This document shows positions 25,935-33,755 of a DNA stretch of 64,000 nucleotides, piece after piece. Positions within the stretch are counted from its first letter, which is position 1, and each line of letters opens with the position of its first letter. Source of the stretch: Arcobacter roscoffensis (GTDB taxonomy: Bacteria; Campylobacterota; Campylobacteria; Campylobacterales; Arcobacteraceae); contig NZ_CP100595.1 in assembly GCF_024267655.1 (NCBI RefSeq), positions 2,108,001-2,172,000 on the forward strand, in the 5' to 3' direction. The notes below the pieces were generated by a model. It worked only from the letters and a program-made list of their open reading frames with translations, did not search any database and was not told the DNA's origin. The position numbers and the translations under genes were made by a program.

Positions 25935-27284
25935 ATGGCTAAAAAGAAAAAAACACTATTTGAGTGTCAACACTGTGGAGAACAATCAACAAAATGGCTA
26001 GGTAAATGTCCAAACTGTGGCGGTTGGGATAGTTTTGTAGAATTAAATCAAGAGCAGCAAGAAGTATTAAAACAAGTATCAAAAGTAACTACATCAACTT
26101 CAAAAGCAAAGGCTATTACTGAAATTGTTCAAGATGATGTTACAAGATTTAGTTCACATAATGATGAATTTGATTTAGTTTTAGGTGGAGGAATTGTTCC
26201 TGGAAGTTTAACCCTAATTGGAGGAAGTCCTGGTGTTGGTAAGTCTACACTACTTCTTAAAGTTGCAGGAAGTATTGCCTTTTCAGGGAAAAAAGTTTTA
26301 TATGTATCAGGTGAAGAGAGTGCTGGACAGATAAAACTGCGAGCTAATAGACTTGAAGCAAATAGTGATAAGATGTTTTTATTAAGTGAAATAAAACTTG
26401 AAGAAATTCAAGATGAACTACTCAGACAAGATTATGAAGTATGTATTATTGACTCTATTCAAACTATCTATTCATCAAACCTAACATCAGCACCAGGAAG
26501 TGTAAGTCAAGTTCGTGAAATCACTTTTGAGCTAATGAGAAAAGCAAAAGAGTCTGATATTGCAATGTTTATTATTGGGCATATTACAAAAGATGGAAGT
26601 ATCGCTGGACCTAGAGTACTTGAACATATGGTTGATACAGTTTTATACTTTGAAGGTGAGGCTTCCAAAGAACTTAGAATGTTAAGAGGTTTCAAAAATA
26701 GATTTGGTTCTACTTCTGAAATTGGTATATTTGAGATGACGCAAGAAGGTTTGGTTAGTGCAAAAGATATAGCATCTAAGTTTTTTGATAAAACAAAAGC
26801 ACAAAGTGGTTCTGCTTTAACTGTATCAATGGAAGGTTCAAGGGCTTTAATACTTGAAGTTCAAGCTTTAGTAACAGAATCAACACATCCAAACCCAAAA
26901 AGAAGTGCTACCGGTTTTGATGTAAATAGATTAAATATGCTTTTAGCCCTACTTGAGAAAAAGATTGATTTACCTCTAAATCACTATGATGTATTTGTAA
27001 ATATAAGTGGTGGTATTAAAATCAAAGAAAGTTCAGCAGATTTAGCAGTAGTTGCAGCTATTATCTCCTCATTTAGAGATAGACCTATTTCAAAAGAGTC
27101 AGTATTCATTGGAGAGGTTTCACTTACAGGTGAAATCAAAGATGTATACTCAATGGATATGAGGCTAAAAGAAGCCCAAGCCCAAGGTATAAAAAAAGCT
27201 GTAATCTCACAAAAACCAAATCTAAATCTTAAACTAAAGTGCTTCGCTGTTGATGAAGTACCTAAGATGATAGAACTATTTTAA
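25935..27284 (+). CDS. radA: DNA repair protein RadA
   Basis: 449 residues. It has an N-terminal C4 zinc finger (CQHCGEQSTKWLGKCPNCGG), a RecA-like core with Walker A GGSPGVGKSTLLL near 96-108, the RadA-specific KNRFGS motif at about 254, and a Lon-like C-terminal domain. It drives branch migration in homologous recombination and helps process stalled forks. It is transcribed from its own likely promoter and followed by ybeY and a CaCA antiporter. Full length with all motifs. Confidence 0.97.
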   Translation: MAKKKKTLFECQHCGEQSTKWLGKCPNCGGWDSFVELNQEQQEVLKQVSKVTTSTSKAKAITEIVQDDVTRFSSHNDEFDLVLGGGIVPGSLTLIGGSPGVGKSTLLLKVAGSIAFSGKKVLYVSGEESAGQIKLRANRLEANSDKMFLLSEIKLEEIQDELLRQDYEVCIIDSIQTIYSSNLTSAPGSVSQVREITFELMRKAKESDIAMFIIGHITKDGSIAGPRVLEHMVDTVLYFEGEASKELRMLRGFKNRFGSTSEIGIFEMTQEGLVSAKDIASKFFDKTKAQSGSALTVSMEGSRALILEVQALVTESTHPNPKRSATGFDVNRLNMLLALLEKKIDLPLNHYDVFVNISGGIKIKESSADLAVVAAIISSFRDRPISKESVFIGEVSLTGEIKDVYSMDMRLKEAQAQGIKKAVISQKPNLNLKLKCFAVDEVPKMIELF

Positions 27285-27325
27285 ACTAATTTTTTTCTTT
27301 TATCTTTTAATTTGCAAAACTTAGA

Positions 27326-27331
27326 TACAAT
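27326..27331 (+). promoter_or_regulatory. -10 box upstream of ybeY
   Basis: TACAAT in TTAGATACAATCG, 24 bases before the ybeY ATG at 27355, with AAAGGG as the ribosome site. Confidence 0.4.
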
Positions 27332-27354
27332 CGCGCAAATTAAAAGGGAAAAGA

Positions 27355-27774
27355 ATGATTGATATAGAAAACAACTCCTCTTTAGAGTTTGATTTATCAA
27401 AACTTGAAGAGATAGCTTCATATGTAACTTCAAAAGATATTGAACTAATTATTACAAACAATGATGAAATTCAAGAACTAAATAATGAACATCGAAATAT
27501 AAATAAAGCAACTGATGTATTAAGTTTCCCTTTAGAGTTTAATATGCCTAATATGCCAGTTGGCTCAATCGTAATCTCAGAAGAGTTTGTAAAAAACAAA
27601 GCAGACGAATATGGACATAAAGAAGAGGAAGAGTTTTTTCTTCTTTTTATTCATGGATTACTTCATTTAGTTGGATTTGACCACGAAGTTGACAATGGTG
27701 AGCATAGAGATAAAGAAGAAGAGCTGATTAATAAATTTAATCTGCCAAAAAGTTTAATAGTAAGGAATTCGTAA
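27355..27774 (+). CDS. ybeY: Endoribonuclease YbeY (rRNA maturation)
   Basis: 139 residues. The metal site HGLLHLVGFDHE follows the family HxxxHxxxxxH rule and is near residue 102-112. The preceding segment LNNEHRNINKATDVLSFPLEF is the conserved YbeY block. It is a single-strand endoribonuclease for 16S rRNA 3' end maturation and ribosome quality control. The stop and the next ATG touch (TAAATG), so the antiporter gene is coupled to it. Confidence 0.95.
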   Translation: MIDIENNSSLEFDLSKLEEIASYVTSKDIELIITNNDEIQELNNEHRNINKATDVLSFPLEFNMPNMPVGSIVISEEFVKNKADEYGHKEEEEFFLLFIHGLLHLVGFDHEVDNGEHRDKEEELINKFNLPKSLIVRNS

Positions 27775-28695
27775 ATGGATATTATAATTTTTACAGTAGC
27801 GATGGCCGCACTTATATATGGTGCTGATTTTATAATTGAGCAAAGTGAAAAAATTGCACTTCATTACAATATCTCACATTTCGTAATTGGTGCTACTTTA
27901 ATTGCACTTGGAACATCTCTCCCTGAAATGGCTGTTTCTATGTCAGCTTCAATGAAAGGAAGTGCAGATATTGCTGTAGCAAATGTTGTTGGAAGTACGA
28001 TATTTAATATTGCACTAGTTTTAGGTGCTGTTTTTCTTGTTGCTAAGAAAATATCACCAGATAGAGATCTTTTTGCAAAAGATTCAGCTTGGGCATTATT
28101 TCCTATTTTAGTATTTATACTTATGGGAGTTGATGGTAAGATAAATATAGTTGATGGTGTTTTATTTCTTCTATTAATGGCTGCTTACTTAATTTTCTTA
28201 ATTAGCTCAAACCAAGTTGAAGAAATAGATGAAGACTTAGCAAAAGAAAAATTTGCATGGGGAAAAACATCTGCATTATTACTTGTTGGTTTTGTATTTG
28301 TAGTTGGAGGTGCTGATTTTGCTATTGATAGTGCTGGAAATATTGCAAGAGAGTTTGGGATTTCTGAATGGCTTATTGGACTATTTTTAGTTGCATTTGG
28401 TACATCTCTACCAGAACTTACAATCTCAATTAAATCAGCTATGAAAAACAATGCAGATTTAGCAATAGGTAATATCATTGGATCAAATGTTGCTAACTTT
28501 ACTATGGTATTAGGGTTAGCTTCAATTTTAAATCCTTTAAATGTAGATTTAAATCTTTACTTCTTTGATATAGCAGCAGCTGTTATATTATCACTAATGT
28601 TAGTATTTATTACAGCAAACAAACTTTATAATAAAAGTGCAGGAATTGTTTTATTAGTTGTATTAGGGTTAGTAATCCAAAATAGTTTAGCTTAA
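27775..28695 (+). CDS. Ca2+/Na+ antiporter, CaCA family (YrbG-like)
   Basis: 306 residues in about ten membrane helices, arranged as two related halves. The alpha repeats are plain: GATLIALGTSLPEMAVSMSAS near residue 40-60 and LFLVAFGTSLPELTISIKSA near 203-223, each with the GTSLPE motif whose glutamate coordinates calcium. Inner-membrane exchanger, most likely Ca2+ out for Na+ or H+ in. It is immediately after ybeY and ends in a palindromic terminator. Confidence 0.92.
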   Translation: MDIIIFTVAMAALIYGADFIIEQSEKIALHYNISHFVIGATLIALGTSLPEMAVSMSASMKGSADIAVANVVGSTIFNIALVLGAVFLVAKKISPDRDLFAKDSAWALFPILVFILMGVDGKINIVDGVLFLLLMAAYLIFLISSNQVEEIDEDLAKEKFAWGKTSALLLVGFVFVVGGADFAIDSAGNIAREFGISEWLIGLFLVAFGTSLPELTISIKSAMKNNADLAIGNIIGSNVANFTMVLGLASILNPLNVDLNLYFFDIAAAVILSLMLVFITANKLYNKSAGIVLLVVLGLVIQNSLA

Positions 28696-28708
28696 GCTAA
28701 ACTATTTT
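28679..28708. terminator. Bidirectional palindromic terminator between antiporter and perR-like genes
   Basis: A 30-base palindrome: AAAATAGTTTAGC (28679-28691), loop TTAA, GCTAAACTATTTT (28696-28708). The antiporter stop at 28693-28695 and the convergent perR stop at 28702-28704 both lie within it. Confidence 0.8.
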
Positions 28709-29106
28709 GAACATTTTGGACAAAGTCCGCTAAGTACTATATCAGCACTTTCAATTTTAAAATTACTCTTCACAGCAGCTTCTTCTAAAACATTTGAACT
28801 ATTTACGATTACATCTTCAATATAACCACAAGATGAACAAACCATGTGTGCATGTTCTTCTTTTACTAGTTCATAAACAGATTTAGTATTTGGTATCTTT
28901 ACTTCTGAAAGAAATACTTTTTCAACCATTGCATTGATATTTTTATATATCGTTGCTAAAGATATAGATGGGAACTTTGCTAATAATTTTTTATATAAAT
29001 CATCTATATTCATATGTCCATTTATATAAAGTTCTTCTACTATTGCCACTCTTTGAGGAGTAACTTTTAAATCATAATCTTTTAGTAAACTTGTATAATT
29101 TGTCAT
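28702..29106 (-). CDS. perR: Fur-family peroxide-type regulator (PerR-like)
   Basis: 134 residues from the ATG at 29106, chosen for the AAGGAAGAG upstream; an in-frame TTG at 29136 has none. The winged helix has TPQRVAIVEEL and SLATIYKNINAM, typical of Fur/PerR. The C-terminal half carries the metal cysteine pairs VCSSCG and LCPKCSK (structural zinc) and histidines in EEHAHMV. Fur, Zur and PerR are hard to separate by eye. PerR is favoured because the gene is divergent from two desulforubrerythrins, which remove peroxide, and because the protein is short. Confidence 0.8.
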   Translation of the reverse strand: MTNYTSLLKDYDLKVTPQRVAIVEELYINGHMNIDDLYKKLLAKFPSISLATIYKNINAMVEKVFLSEVKIPNTKSVYELVKEEHAHMVCSSCGYIEDVIVNSSNVLEEAAVKSNFKIESADIVLSGLCPKCSK

Positions 29107-29200
29107 AGTTTCTCTTCCTTTCGTGAAATAATACAATATATATCATTTAATTTCACATAATTTACATATATAATCTTGTAAAAATTATACACTTATTTTC

Positions 29201-29214
29201 ATAATTCAAATTAT
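29201..29214. promoter_or_regulatory. Candidate Per/Fur-type operator
   Basis: ATAATT-CA-AATTAT is a perfect inverted repeat in the 220-base gap between the PerR-like gene and the first desulforubrerythrin gene. Its AT-rich dyad form resembles Per boxes, but no binding data exist. Proposed from context only. Confidence 0.35.
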
Positions 29215-29326
29215 ACCATAAATTTTATTAAACGAGAATAATTTTCCTTTAAGCTTTAATATATTATACTTTCTTCAACGGAAAAAGATTTTCCATAGAA
29301 AATTAATATTATTAAGGAATTAAATT

Positions 29327-29989
29327 ATGAGACAATATGAAACTTACAAATGTAACACATGTGGATGTGAAGTAGAAGTACAAGAAACAGGAACAAATGC
29401 AAAATTATCTTGTTGTGGAAATGAAATGGAAATGATTACAGAAAACTTAACTGCTGTAAACTTAATGAAAGCCTTTGCAGGTGAATCACAAGCTAGAAAT
29501 AAATATGAATTTTTTGCCGAAGTTGCTTTTGAAGAAGGTTTACATAAAATTGCAAGATTCTTCCAAGAAGCTGCTGATAATGAAAAATACCATGCTATGG
29601 CTGAATTTAAAGCTTATAATAAATTAGTAAATAATGTAGAGTTAGATTCAACTAAAAAGAACATTCAATATGCAGCTGATGGTGAAAAGTATGAGCATGA
29701 AGAAATGTATCCAAACTTTGAAACTATAGCTAAAGAAGAAGGATTAAAAGAGATTGCTAGAATGTTTAAAGCTATTGGAAAAGTTGAAGTTGAACATGAA
29801 AATGAATACTTAGAATTAAAACAAGCTTTAATCGATGAAGGTTTCTTAGAATCAGATACTGAAGAAGAATGGGTATGTGAAGTTTGTGGTCATGTTCATA
29901 GAGGGAAAAAACCTCCAGGTGCTTGTCCTTTATGTAGAGTTGAAAAAGAGTACTTCAAAAAAAGAAATAAAGATGTTACTGTAGGTTAA
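29327..29989 (+). CDS. Desulforubrerythrin (peroxide reductase), copy 1
   Basis: 220 residues in three domains. Residues 1-35 are a desulforedoxin-like iron site (CNTCG and CCG). Residues 40-165 are the four-helix diiron domain, with GESQARNKYEFF, NEKYHA and VEVEHENEY as glutamate/histidine ligands. Residues 178-210 are a rubredoxin (CEVCGHVHRGKKPPGACPLC). This order matches the Campylobacter jejuni desulforubrerythrin. It reduces hydrogen peroxide in the cytosol using electrons from the iron-sulfur sites. It is divergent from perR and duplicated by the next gene. Confidence 0.93.
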   Translation: MRQYETYKCNTCGCEVEVQETGTNAKLSCCGNEMEMITENLTAVNLMKAFAGESQARNKYEFFAEVAFEEGLHKIARFFQEAADNEKYHAMAEFKAYNKLVNNVELDSTKKNIQYAADGEKYEHEEMYPNFETIAKEEGLKEIARMFKAIGKVEVEHENEYLELKQALIDEGFLESDTEEEWVCEVCGHVHRGKKPPGACPLCRVEKEYFKKRNKDVTVG

Positions 29990-30027
29990 TATTTTTCATA
30001 GTTAATAATCAATTAAATTTTAAATGT

Positions 30028-30033
30028 TAGAAT
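30028..30033 (+). promoter_or_regulatory. -10 box upstream of desulforubrerythrin copy 2
   Basis: TAGAAT, 31 bases before the ATG at 30064, which has AAGGAG. It suggests that copy 2 has its own promoter besides any read-through. Confidence 0.4.
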
Positions 30034-30063
30034 ATATCAATTTCAAATTTCAAGGAGATACAA

Positions 30064-30717
30064 ATGAGACAATATGAAAGTTATAAATGTAGTGTATGTG
30101 GTAACGAGGTTGAATTATCAAAAGTTGGTGGAGGTGAACTTCACTGCTGTGGTAAAAAAATGGACTGTATTACAGAAGATTTAACTTCGGTTGTCTTGAT
30201 GAAAGCTTTTGCAGGTGAATCTATGGCAAGAAACAAATACGAGTATTTTGCAAAAATTGCACAAAAAGAAGGTTTCAGAGATATAGCTGAACATTTCCAA
30301 AGAGCAGCAAACAACGAGAAAAAACATGCACATTTAGAACTTAAAGCATATAATGTTCTAAACTATGATAAAGAGTTTGGAGATACAAGTGAAAATCTTC
30401 AAATAGCTATTGATGGTGAAAGTTATGAAAATGTTACTATGTATCCAGATTTTGCTAAAGTTGCAAAAGAAGAAGGTCATAAAGACATTTCTAGAATGCT
30501 TGATATGATTGGAAAAATTGAAATTGAACATGAAAATATGTACAAAAGATTAAAAGACAGACTTGAAAGTGGTAAAGAGTTTGTTAGTGACGATGATGAG
30601 GAAGAATGGATTTGTGAAGTGTGTGGTCATGTTCATAGAGGTAAAAAAGCTCTAAAAACATGTCCTGTTTGTAAACATCCACAAGAGTATCAGTCAAGAC
30701 TTAACTCTCAAAAATAG
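30064..30717 (+). CDS. Desulforubrerythrin (peroxide reductase), copy 2
   Basis: 217 residues with the same domain order as the previous gene: desulforedoxin-like start (CSVCG and CCGKK), diiron domain (GESMARNKYEYF, NEKKHA, IEIEHENMY) and C-terminal rubredoxin (CEVCGHVHRGKKALKTCPVC). The two copies share the first residues MRQYE, the ligand motifs and the rubredoxin core, so the pair arose by tandem duplication but has diverged, mainly on the helix surfaces. It may act on another peroxide or under another condition. It ends in a clear terminator. Confidence 0.92.
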   Translation: MRQYESYKCSVCGNEVELSKVGGGELHCCGKKMDCITEDLTSVVLMKAFAGESMARNKYEYFAKIAQKEGFRDIAEHFQRAANNEKKHAHLELKAYNVLNYDKEFGDTSENLQIAIDGESYENVTMYPDFAKVAKEEGHKDISRMLDMIGKIEIEHENMYKRLKDRLESGKEFVSDDDEEEWICEVCGHVHRGKKALKTCPVCKHPQEYQSRLNSQK

Positions 30718-30722
30718 ATATA

Positions 30723-30751
30723 AAAAGAAGCATTTTTACCTTGCTTCTTTT
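30723..30751 (+). terminator. Terminator after the desulforubrerythrin pair
   Basis: Stem AAAAGAAGC (30723-30731) with GCTTCTTTT (30743-30751), 11-base loop, followed by AGTTTTA. Confidence 0.65.
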
Positions 30752-30811
30752 AGTTTTACCTCTTAAACATAATATATTTGATAATATTATAAAAAATATT
30801 GGAGATTATAT

Positions 30812-32392
30812 TTGTTTAAGAGTTTCTTTCTTTTCTTTTTAGCTTTTGGCGTTTTTTTAAATGCTAAAGATTTTTGTGTAGCTTCTTATAATGTAGAAAA
30901 CCTATTTGATCTAGAAAATCAAAAAACTGAGTACAAAGAGTATAAACCTTTTACAAGCAGTAATTGGAATAAAAAAACTTTCCATACAAAACTTAATAAT
31001 ACAATAAAAGTAATCAAAGACATAGATTGTGATATTATTGCACTTCAAGAAATAGAAAATAAACAAATACTTCAAACACTACTAAAAAAAATCCCCTCAT
31101 ATAAATACTATTCTTTTTCAAAATATAAAAATTCAGCTGTTGGACTTGGATTTATTTCTAAAGTAAAAATTATAAATTCAAAAGATATAAAAGTAAAGTT
31201 TTCAAACAAAACATTTAGACCTATACTTGAATCAACTTTCAAAATAGATAATCATGAATTTAAGATTTTCAATAATCACTGGCCTTCAAAAAGAGTAAAA
31301 GAGTCTTACAGAATAAAATTTGCAAAAAAACTTTATGATAGAGTAAAAAAACTTCCAAAGGATTATGATTATATTTTATTAGGTGATTTTAACTCAAATT
31401 ATAATGAAGAGCAAACATTTAAGTTTGATAAAAAACTAAATAATACTTACGGTATTACAGGAATAAATCAAGTTTTAAATACAAAAATAAAAAAAGATTT
31501 TAATACCTATGATGATTTGATGCAAAAAGAAAAAATTGCTCACTATAATTTATGGCTTGATTTAAAATCTTATGAAAGGTTTTCAAATAAATTTAGAAAC
31601 AAAAACCAAACCCCTGATAATATAATAGTTCCAAAAGCTCTATTTGATACAAAAAATATTTCATATATCCCCTATTCATTTAAAGTTTTTAAACCTTCTT
31701 ATTTATATAAAAATAAAAGAGTTTTAAGATGGCAAATAAAAAAAGGTATCCATCAAGGATATGGATATTCTGATCACTTGCCAATTATTGCAAGTTTTAG
31801 CACTAAAAAAGAGTATAAAAATAGCCTTTTCAAACACAATAATCAAAATGACAGTAAAGATAATAAAGAAGTCTTAATCTCATACCTTTATGAAAAAGAG
31901 ACATTAAAAAACCCTTCAATCATAAAAAATGCAATAGTAATCTACAAAAATAAGAATAATGCTATTTTAAAACAAAAAAACAATAAAGCTATTTACTTTT
32001 ATAAAAATGCTAAAAATTTAAAACTTGGAAATTCTTATGATTTTAAAGTCACTAAAATAGAAAACTTCTATGGTTTAAAAGAAGTAAAAGAGTTTGAACT
32101 TTTAAAAGAAAATAAAAGAAACAATTCTTATAAAAAACTATATTTAAATGCAAAAAATATAGATATTTTCAATCCGACATATCAAAATGAAATAATTACA
32201 AATCTAAATGGTATTGTAAAAAATAATAGGTTATACTTTCAAAACAAGGAAATAAGACTTTATTGCAAAGATAAAAGTATACTCCCTCCTAATAATAGTA
32301 AGATTAGAATCCTTTCAGGTCATTTATCGACTTTTAAGGGTAATATTCAAATTAATATTCATAAAAAATCAGATTATAAAGTAGAGTTTTAA
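30812..32392 (+). CDS. Secreted endonuclease/exonuclease/phosphatase (EEP) family protein
   Basis: 526 residues from a TTG with GGAGA upstream. A signal peptide (about 1-19, ending FLNAKD) is followed by an EEP domain (20-330): SYNVENLFD, IIALQEIENKQ (metal Glu), NNHWPSKR, LLGDFNSNYNE (Asp and Asn) and YSDHLPIIASF at the end. The C-terminal 200 residues are lysine/asparagine-rich, with strands that look like one or two OB folds (NAIVIYKNKNNAIL). It could be an exported DNase or phosphodiesterase. The stop overlaps the murJ ATG by one base. Confidence 0.82.
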   Translation: MFKSFFLFFLAFGVFLNAKDFCVASYNVENLFDLENQKTEYKEYKPFTSSNWNKKTFHTKLNNTIKVIKDIDCDIIALQEIENKQILQTLLKKIPSYKYYSFSKYKNSAVGLGFISKVKIINSKDIKVKFSNKTFRPILESTFKIDNHEFKIFNNHWPSKRVKESYRIKFAKKLYDRVKKLPKDYDYILLGDFNSNYNEEQTFKFDKKLNNTYGITGINQVLNTKIKKDFNTYDDLMQKEKIAHYNLWLDLKSYERFSNKFRNKNQTPDNIIVPKALFDTKNISYIPYSFKVFKPSYLYKNKRVLRWQIKKGIHQGYGYSDHLPIIASFSTKKEYKNSLFKHNNQNDSKDNKEVLISYLYEKETLKNPSIIKNAIVIYKNKNNAILKQKNNKAIYFYKNAKNLKLGNSYDFKVTKIENFYGLKEVKEFELLKENKRNNSYKKLYLNAKNIDIFNPTYQNEIITNLNGIVKNNRLYFQNKEIRLYCKDKSILPPNNSKIRILSGHLSTFKGNIQINIHKKSDYKVEF

Positions 32393-33699
32393 TGTTAATA
32401 AAATCAATTTTTACAAATAGTACAGGTATTCTAACTTCAAGAATTTTAGGTTTCATAAGAGACCTTTTAACAGCTTCAATATTAGGAGCCAATATTTATT
32501 CAGATATTTTCTTTGTTGCTTTTAAACTACCTAATCTATTTAGAAGAGTTTTTGCAGAAGGTGCTTTTACACAAGCTTTTATTCCAGCATATGCAAAAAC
32601 AAAACATAAAATTAGATTTTCTTCTATTATATTCTTACAGCTTTTTGGTTTTTTGATTATTCTTTCCCTTTTAGTAACTGCCTTTTCTCATCTGGTAGCA
32701 AAAGCAATCGCTATTGGTTTTGATGATAAAACTATTGATTTAGCAGCGCCTTTATTTGCTATAAACTTCTATTATTTACCTATGATTTTTGTTGTAACAT
32801 TTATGGCTGCTCTCCTTCAATATAAAAACCATTTTGCTACAACTGCTTATGCTACAGCCCTACTAAACCTAGGAATGATAGCTGCTCTTTTAATCTCACA
32901 AGATATGGAAAAATATGATATAACTTTTTATCTATCTTATGGGGTTTTAGTAGGTGGACTTCTTCAAATAATAGTTCATTTAATAGCTATAAAAAATCTA
33001 AACTTATGTAAAATATTTCACTTTAAAAAACATAAGAAAAAAGAAGAGAATAAATTTTATAAAAACTTCTTTTCTGCAACACTTGGTTCTTCAACTGCGC
33101 ATATTTCTGCTTTTTTAGATACTTGGCTTGCTTCTTTTTTAGTATCTGGTTCTATTTCTTATCTTTATTATGGAAATAGAGTTTTTCAACTACCACTTGC
33201 GCTATTTGCAATAGCTACATCAATAGCACTATTTCCAATGATAGCAAGAGCAATAAAAAATAAGGATGAAGATAAAGCCCTAAGACTTATGAAAAAATCT
33301 TCAATAATTTTATTTACTCTTTTAAGTATAGCTACACTTATTGGTATTGGTTTTGATGAATTTATAATTTGGCTGTTATTTGAAAGAGGTGCTTTTGATG
33401 CCCAAGACACAGCAAATACTGCACTTATATTATCTATGTATTTAATAGGACTTATTCCTTATGGAATAGCTAAAATTTTCTCTTTATGGTTATATGCAAA
33501 AGAACAACAGTTTTTAGCTGCCAAAATAGCCATGAAAAGTTTAGGTTTTAATATAGTGTTTTCTCTTCTTTTAATACAGCCCTACGGAGCAGCAGGACTT
33601 GCATTTGCTTCTACTTTGAGTGGATTTATTCTGTTTTATCTGACACTAAAAGAGTTTGGCTTTAAAAAGTTTTATATTATGTTTAAAAAGCCTATTTAG
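32392..33699 (+). CDS. murJ: Lipid II flippase MurJ
   Basis: 435 residues with about 12 membrane helices. Family features are SRILGFIRDLLTASILG near the start, FKLPNLFRRVFAEGAFTQAFIPAY, and ALFPMIARA in the seventh/eighth helix region. It moves lipid II across the inner membrane for peptidoglycan synthesis. It is on the short side of MurJ, with a brief C-terminus, but no core helix seems missing. It is coupled by TAATG to the EEP nuclease gene. Confidence 0.93.
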   Translation: MLIKSIFTNSTGILTSRILGFIRDLLTASILGANIYSDIFFVAFKLPNLFRRVFAEGAFTQAFIPAYAKTKHKIRFSSIIFLQLFGFLIILSLLVTAFSHLVAKAIAIGFDDKTIDLAAPLFAINFYYLPMIFVVTFMAALLQYKNHFATTAYATALLNLGMIAALLISQDMEKYDITFYLSYGVLVGGLLQIIVHLIAIKNLNLCKIFHFKKHKKKEENKFYKNFFSATLGSSTAHISAFLDTWLASFLVSGSISYLYYGNRVFQLPLALFAIATSIALFPMIARAIKNKDEDKALRLMKKSSIILFTLLSIATLIGIGFDEFIIWLLFERGAFDAQDTANTALILSMYLIGLIPYGIAKIFSLWLYAKEQQFLAAKIAMKSLGFNIVFSLLLIQPYGAAGLAFASTLSGFILFYLTLKEFGFKKFYIMFKKPI

Positions 33700-33718
33700 G
33701 GATTAAATTTCTTTTAGA

Positions 33719-33724
33719 TATAAT
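33719..33724 (+). promoter_or_regulatory. -10 box upstream of msbA
   Basis: TATAAT in TTAGATATAATATAAG, 32 bases before the ATG at 33756. Confidence 0.45.
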
Positions 33725-33755
33725 ATAAGCTTATTTATAAAAAACTAGGATTATA

